Part shown: in pieces, positions 61,270 through 64,000 of the stretch
Layout of the letters: the number at the start of each line of letters is the position of its first letter
Position numbering within the stretch: position 1 is the first letter of the stretch
Source: Alphaproteobacteria bacterium UBA4588
GTDB taxonomy: Bacteria > Pseudomonadota > Alphaproteobacteria > Puniceispirillales > Puniceispirillaceae
Direction of reading: 5' to 3'
Assembly (NCBI GenBank): GCA_949529445.1
Contig: CATISA010000018.1
Coordinates: 28,444-92,443, forward strand
DNA: 64,000 bases
Made by a program: the position numbers and the translations under genes
Notes under the pieces: model-generated
The model's input: the letters and a program-made list of their open reading frames with translations, nothing else
The model's database searches: none
What the model was told of the DNA's origin: nothing

Positions 61270-64000
61270 TTAGCTACAGCCTGTTGTAGAGCCGCATGTG
61301 TTACATTTCAGGCAAGTGCCGTTCCGGACTAGCGTAAAGTTCTGGCACTCCGGACAGCTTTCACCCTCGTAACCTTGCATCCGCGCCTGCTGGATTTGAT
61401 CTGTCACAGACGCAGTGCCCATCACAGCAGCTGTTTCTGTGGCTTCCACAGGAGCCGGCTTGAGGCTCGTTTCTGCTTCGGCTGTTGCAACCGCAGATGC
61501 TACTTTTCCTGCACCGCTTGAATAGACAACGAGCCCTTTCTTACGGATGAACCCACGGCTTGTCACTTTGTTGACGAGGGCTGACTGGGCTTCTCCGCCG
61601 CCTGTTGTATCCATTTCTAGATCAGACTTACTGACGTGACCGAGGTCGTGCCTATCCAGGTAGGAAATTGCCAGCTCACGGAAAGTGTAATCAAGTATAG
61701 ATGTCGACATCTTAATCGCATCGTTTCCTGTTACAATTCCCTGTGGCTCAAAGCGGGTGAAGGTGAAGGCTTCCACAAACTCTTCTAGCGGCACACCATA
61801 TTGTAGGCCAATTGAAACAGCGATAGCGAAGTTATTCATCAATGAGCGGAAGGCGGCGCCTTCTTTATGCATGTCAATGAAAATTTCACCCAAGCGTCCA
61901 TCTTCATATTCGCCTGTCCGCAAATAGACCTTGTGACCACCAACAGATGCTTTCTGGGTGTAGCCTTTACGTCTATGAGGCAGGCGTTCACGATCTTCAT
62001 TGCGAACGACACGCTCACGTTCGATGAATTTTTCAACAATCTTTTCAACCACAGGAGTTACAGCTGCCGCCTGCGGCGAGGCGATAGCGTCCTCAAGCTC
62101 TTCCATATCGTCATCATCAACCAGAGCTGATGAGAGAGGCTGGCTGAGTTTTGAGCCATCACGGTAGAGTGCATTTGCTTTCAGACCAAGCCTCCAGCTT
62201 TGCATGTAAGCTTTGCCACATTCCTCAACTGTTGCACTGTTTGGCATGTTGATTGTCTTTGAAATCGCACCAGAGATGAAAGGCTGTGAGGCTGCCATCA
62301 TTGTGATGTGGCTTGAGACGGACAGGAACCGCTTGCCAATCCGCCCGCACACATTGGCACAATCAAAGATAGGGAGGTGAGCCTCATCTAGATGCGGTGC
62401 ACCTTCGAGTGTCATTGCGCCACATACATGAATGTTGGCAGCTTCAATTTCTTCTTTGCTGAAGCCAAGAGCTTCAAGCATATTGAAGTCGAAGTCATTT
62501 AATTGCTCGTCTGTGAAACCAAGAGCATCACGGCAGAAATCATCACCCAGACCATAGCGGTTGAAGGCAAACTTGATATCGAACGCATTTTCGAGTGAGC
62601 CAGCAAGCTTTGCCAGAATGGCATCTGTAAAGCCTTTATCCTTCAAGGCATTAATCGATACTGACTGACAGCTTTCAAGATTACCATGACCGACAGCATA
62701 AAGGCTAATGTCTTTCTGCTGATCTTCGGTATATCCAAGGCGTGATAGTGCCTCTGGGACAACCCGGTTAATGATTTTAAAGTAACCGCCACCGGCTAAT
62801 TTCTTGAATTTTACAATGGCAAAGTCTGGTTCAATACCTGTTGTATCACAATCCATTACAAGGCCGATTGTGCCTGTTGGCGCGATGACTGTTGACTGAG
62901 CATTGCGATAACCATGCTTCTCGCCAAGCGCAACCGCATCATCCCATGCTGCCATGGCTGCTGTGATGAGGTTTTTATCAGGACAGTCTTTGTGCGAAAG
63001 AGCGACCGGAAGAACAGATAAACCTTCGTAACCCTGTAACTTACCATGTGCAGCAAGCCGGTGATTACGCATCACGCGGAGCATGTTATCAGCATTATCG
63101 TCATAACGCGGGAATGTTCCGACTTCAGATGCAATTTCAGCAGAGGTAGCATAGGAGCGGCCTGTCATAACAGCTGAGATAGCACCGCATAGGCTGCGGG
63201 CTTCATCGCTGTCATAAGAGTAACCCGCTGCCATAAGCAATCCGCCGATATTGGCAAAGCCAAGACCCAATGTCCGGTAGTCATAAGAACCCCTGGCAAT
63301 TTCCTTTGACGGGAATTGCGCCATTAGAACAGACACTTCTAGCGTCAATGTCCAGAGCCGAACCGCATGCTCAAACCGCTGAATATCAAAGCTACCATCT
63401 TCATGGCGGAACTGCATCAGGTTAAGTGAAGCAAGATTACAGGCTGTATCATCAAGGAACATATATTCTGAACATGGGTTAGACGCATTAATGCGACCGC
63501 CTGCAGGACATGTATGCCATTCATTGATAGTGGTATCATATTGAAGCCCTGGGTCAGCACAGGCCCATGCAGCATGTGCGATCTTGTCCCATAGCTCACT
63601 CGCATTTACCCGGCTTGCTACCTTGCCGTCTGTACGGCGAATAAGTTCCCAGTCTCCTTTTTCCAGAACAGCGTTCAGGTAGTCATTTGTGACCCGCACT
63701 GAATTGTTCGAGTTTTGACCTGCGACTGTCAGATAGGCGTCTGAATCCCAGTCCGTGTCATAGGTTTTAAAGTCGATTTCAGTGAAGCCTTGCTGGGCAA
63801 ACTGAATAACCCGTTGTACATAATTTTCAGGGATCATTGATTTACGAGCAGACAAAATTGCCTTTTTCAGTGGTTTATTGGCACGCGGATTATATCTGTC
63901 TTCGTCTGAGATATCTGTTGCATCAACACAAGCAGACATCACTTCATTCATATGCTTTTGAGCAAGTTTTGAGCCTGCAACCAGCGCTGCAACTTTCTGC
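61270..64000 (-). CDS. nrdJ: B12-dependent class II ribonucleotide reductase, 5' end cut by window edge
   Basis: Adenosylcobalamin-dependent reductase making deoxyribonucleotides. About 910 C-terminal residues are visible of a protein usually near 1200. [40 protein letters not shown] and the C-terminal zinc-ribbon cysteines (CPECQNF...CLKCNTCGS) are characteristic. An ATG at 63951 exists but the frame stays open to the right edge and the family continues upstream, so this is a partial gene. It makes the cell dependent on cobalamin. Confidence 0.95.
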   Translation of the reverse strand, partial: QKVAALVAGSKLAQKHMNEVMSACVDATDISDEDRYNPRANKPLKKAILSARKSMIPENYVQRVIQFAQQGFTEIDFKTYDTDWDSDAYLTVAGQNSNNSVRVTNDYLNAVLEKGDWELIRRTDGKVASRVNASELWDKIAHAAWACADPGLQYDTTINEWHTCPAGGRINASNPCSEYMFLDDTACNLASLNLMQFRHEDGSFDIQRFEHAVRLWTLTLEVSVLMAQFPSKEIARGSYDYRTLGLGFANIGGLLMAAGYSYDSDEARSLCGAISAVMTGRSYATSAEIASEVGTFPRYDDNADNMLRVMRNHRLAAHGKLQGYEGLSVLPVALSHKDCPDKNLITAAMAAWDDAVALGEKHGYRNAQSTVIAPTGTIGLVMDCDTTGIEPDFAIVKFKKLAGGGYFKIINRVVPEALSRLGYTEDQQKDISLYAVGHGNLESCQSVSINALKDKGFTDAILAKLAGSLENAFDIKFAFNRYGLGDDFCRDALGFTDEQLNDFDFNMLEALGFSKEEIEAANIHVCGAMTLEGAPHLDEAHLPIFDCANVCGRIGKRFLSVSSHITMMAASQPFISGAISKTINMPNSATVEECGKAYMQSWRLGLKANALYRDGSKLSQPLSSALVDDDDMEELEDAIASPQAAAVTPVVEKIVEKFIERERVVRNEDRERLPHRRKGYTQKASVGGHKVYLRTGEYEDGRLGEIFIDMHKEGAAFRSLMNNFAIAVSIGLQYGVPLEEFVEAFTFTRFEPQGIVTGNDAIKMSTSILDYTFRELAISYLDRHDLGHVSKSDLEMDTTGGGEAQSALVNKVTSRGFIRKKGLVVYSSGAGKVASAVATAEAETSLKPAPVEATETAAVMGTASVTDQIQQARMQGYEGESCPECQNFTLVRNGTCLKCNTCGSTTGCS

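Noticed and set aside
1..64000. tRNA, rRNA, CRISPR arrays, IS elements or prophage
   Set aside because: No tRNA-like cloverleaf with a GGTTCGA-type arm, repeat-spacer array, transposase or phage gene was noticed on either strand; a tRNA scan was not possible.

Overview
The window reads as chromosomal DNA of a marine alphaproteobacterium, plausibly of the SAR116/Puniceispirillum kind. That placement is an inference from gene content; no rRNA is present. Support comes from alphaproteobacterial gene orders (RsmB/DUF1674/DUF1491, SUV3-like helicase/S4 protein/TerB-like/FdxA/CarD, aconitase next to ccmABCD), a GTTC-N7-GTTC type SOS box in front of imuA-imuB-dnaE2, an RpoH-type sigma factor, and osmolyte catabolism genes. 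The genome is compact: convergent genes are often separated by only a few bases (mutY/purH 3 bp, dnaE2/dacC 4 bp, tlyA/aroC 12 bp, clpA/GNAT 13 bp) or overlap (ramA-like/ccmD).

Layout. 1-6.5 kb: mutY (left-truncated), purH, heparinase-like, rsmB, SDHAF4-like and DUF1491. 6.5-9.6 kb: a divergent HisD homologue, dusA and a YciB/IspZ membrane protein. 9.7-14.9 kb: a corrinoid methyl-transfer operon (corrinoid protein, PF13769-like small protein, MTHFR-like, methyl-THF:corrinoid methyltransferase, RamA-like reactivase). 14.9-20 kb: ccmABCD behind an AcnB-type aconitase. 20.3-33.8 kb: housekeeping genes (helicase, S4, TerB-like, fdxA, carD, rpoH, pip, XRE regulator, xseB-ispA-dxs-tlyA, aroC, fabI). 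33.9-44.9 kb: glycine-zipper protein, pdxH, then a dimethylglycine dehydrogenase-like gene with an MttB-family methyltransferase, facing soxBDAG. 45.2-49.0 kb: M20 hydrolase, small membrane protein, a chimeric gene relic, an Asp/Asn beta-hydroxylase-like oxygenase and a LysR regulator. 49.3-55.1 kb: the imuA-imuB-dnaE2 mutasome under a visible SOS promoter. 55-64 kb: dacC-like, clpS-clpA, GNAT/DUF482, RidA family, and B12-dependent nrdJ (right-truncated).

The strongest system-level reading is a complete route from a quaternary amine, most likely glycine betaine, to glycine. An MttB-family methyltransferase without an in-frame amber codon moves a methyl to the corrinoid protein. The second methyltransferase passes it to tetrahydrofolate, and the MTHFR-like protein could oxidise it. 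The dimethylglycine dehydrogenase-like enzyme and heterotetrameric sarcosine oxidase remove the remaining two methyls. The operon carrying the corrinoid partners lies about 23 kb from the MttB-like gene. The corrinoid protein has a strongly acidic N-terminus, while three of its presumed partners carry arginine-rich tails, which suggests electrostatic docking.

Other points worth a second look: a Bacteroidota-like AcnB at the locus where many alphaproteobacteria carry acnA; a HisD homologue lacking several histidinol-dehydrogenase active-site residues; a threonine-aldolase/aldehyde-dehydrogenase chimeric relic coupled to the oxygenase gene; and a palindrome covering the ribosome binding site of an XRE regulator. 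No rRNA, tRNA, CRISPR array, IS element or prophage was seen.
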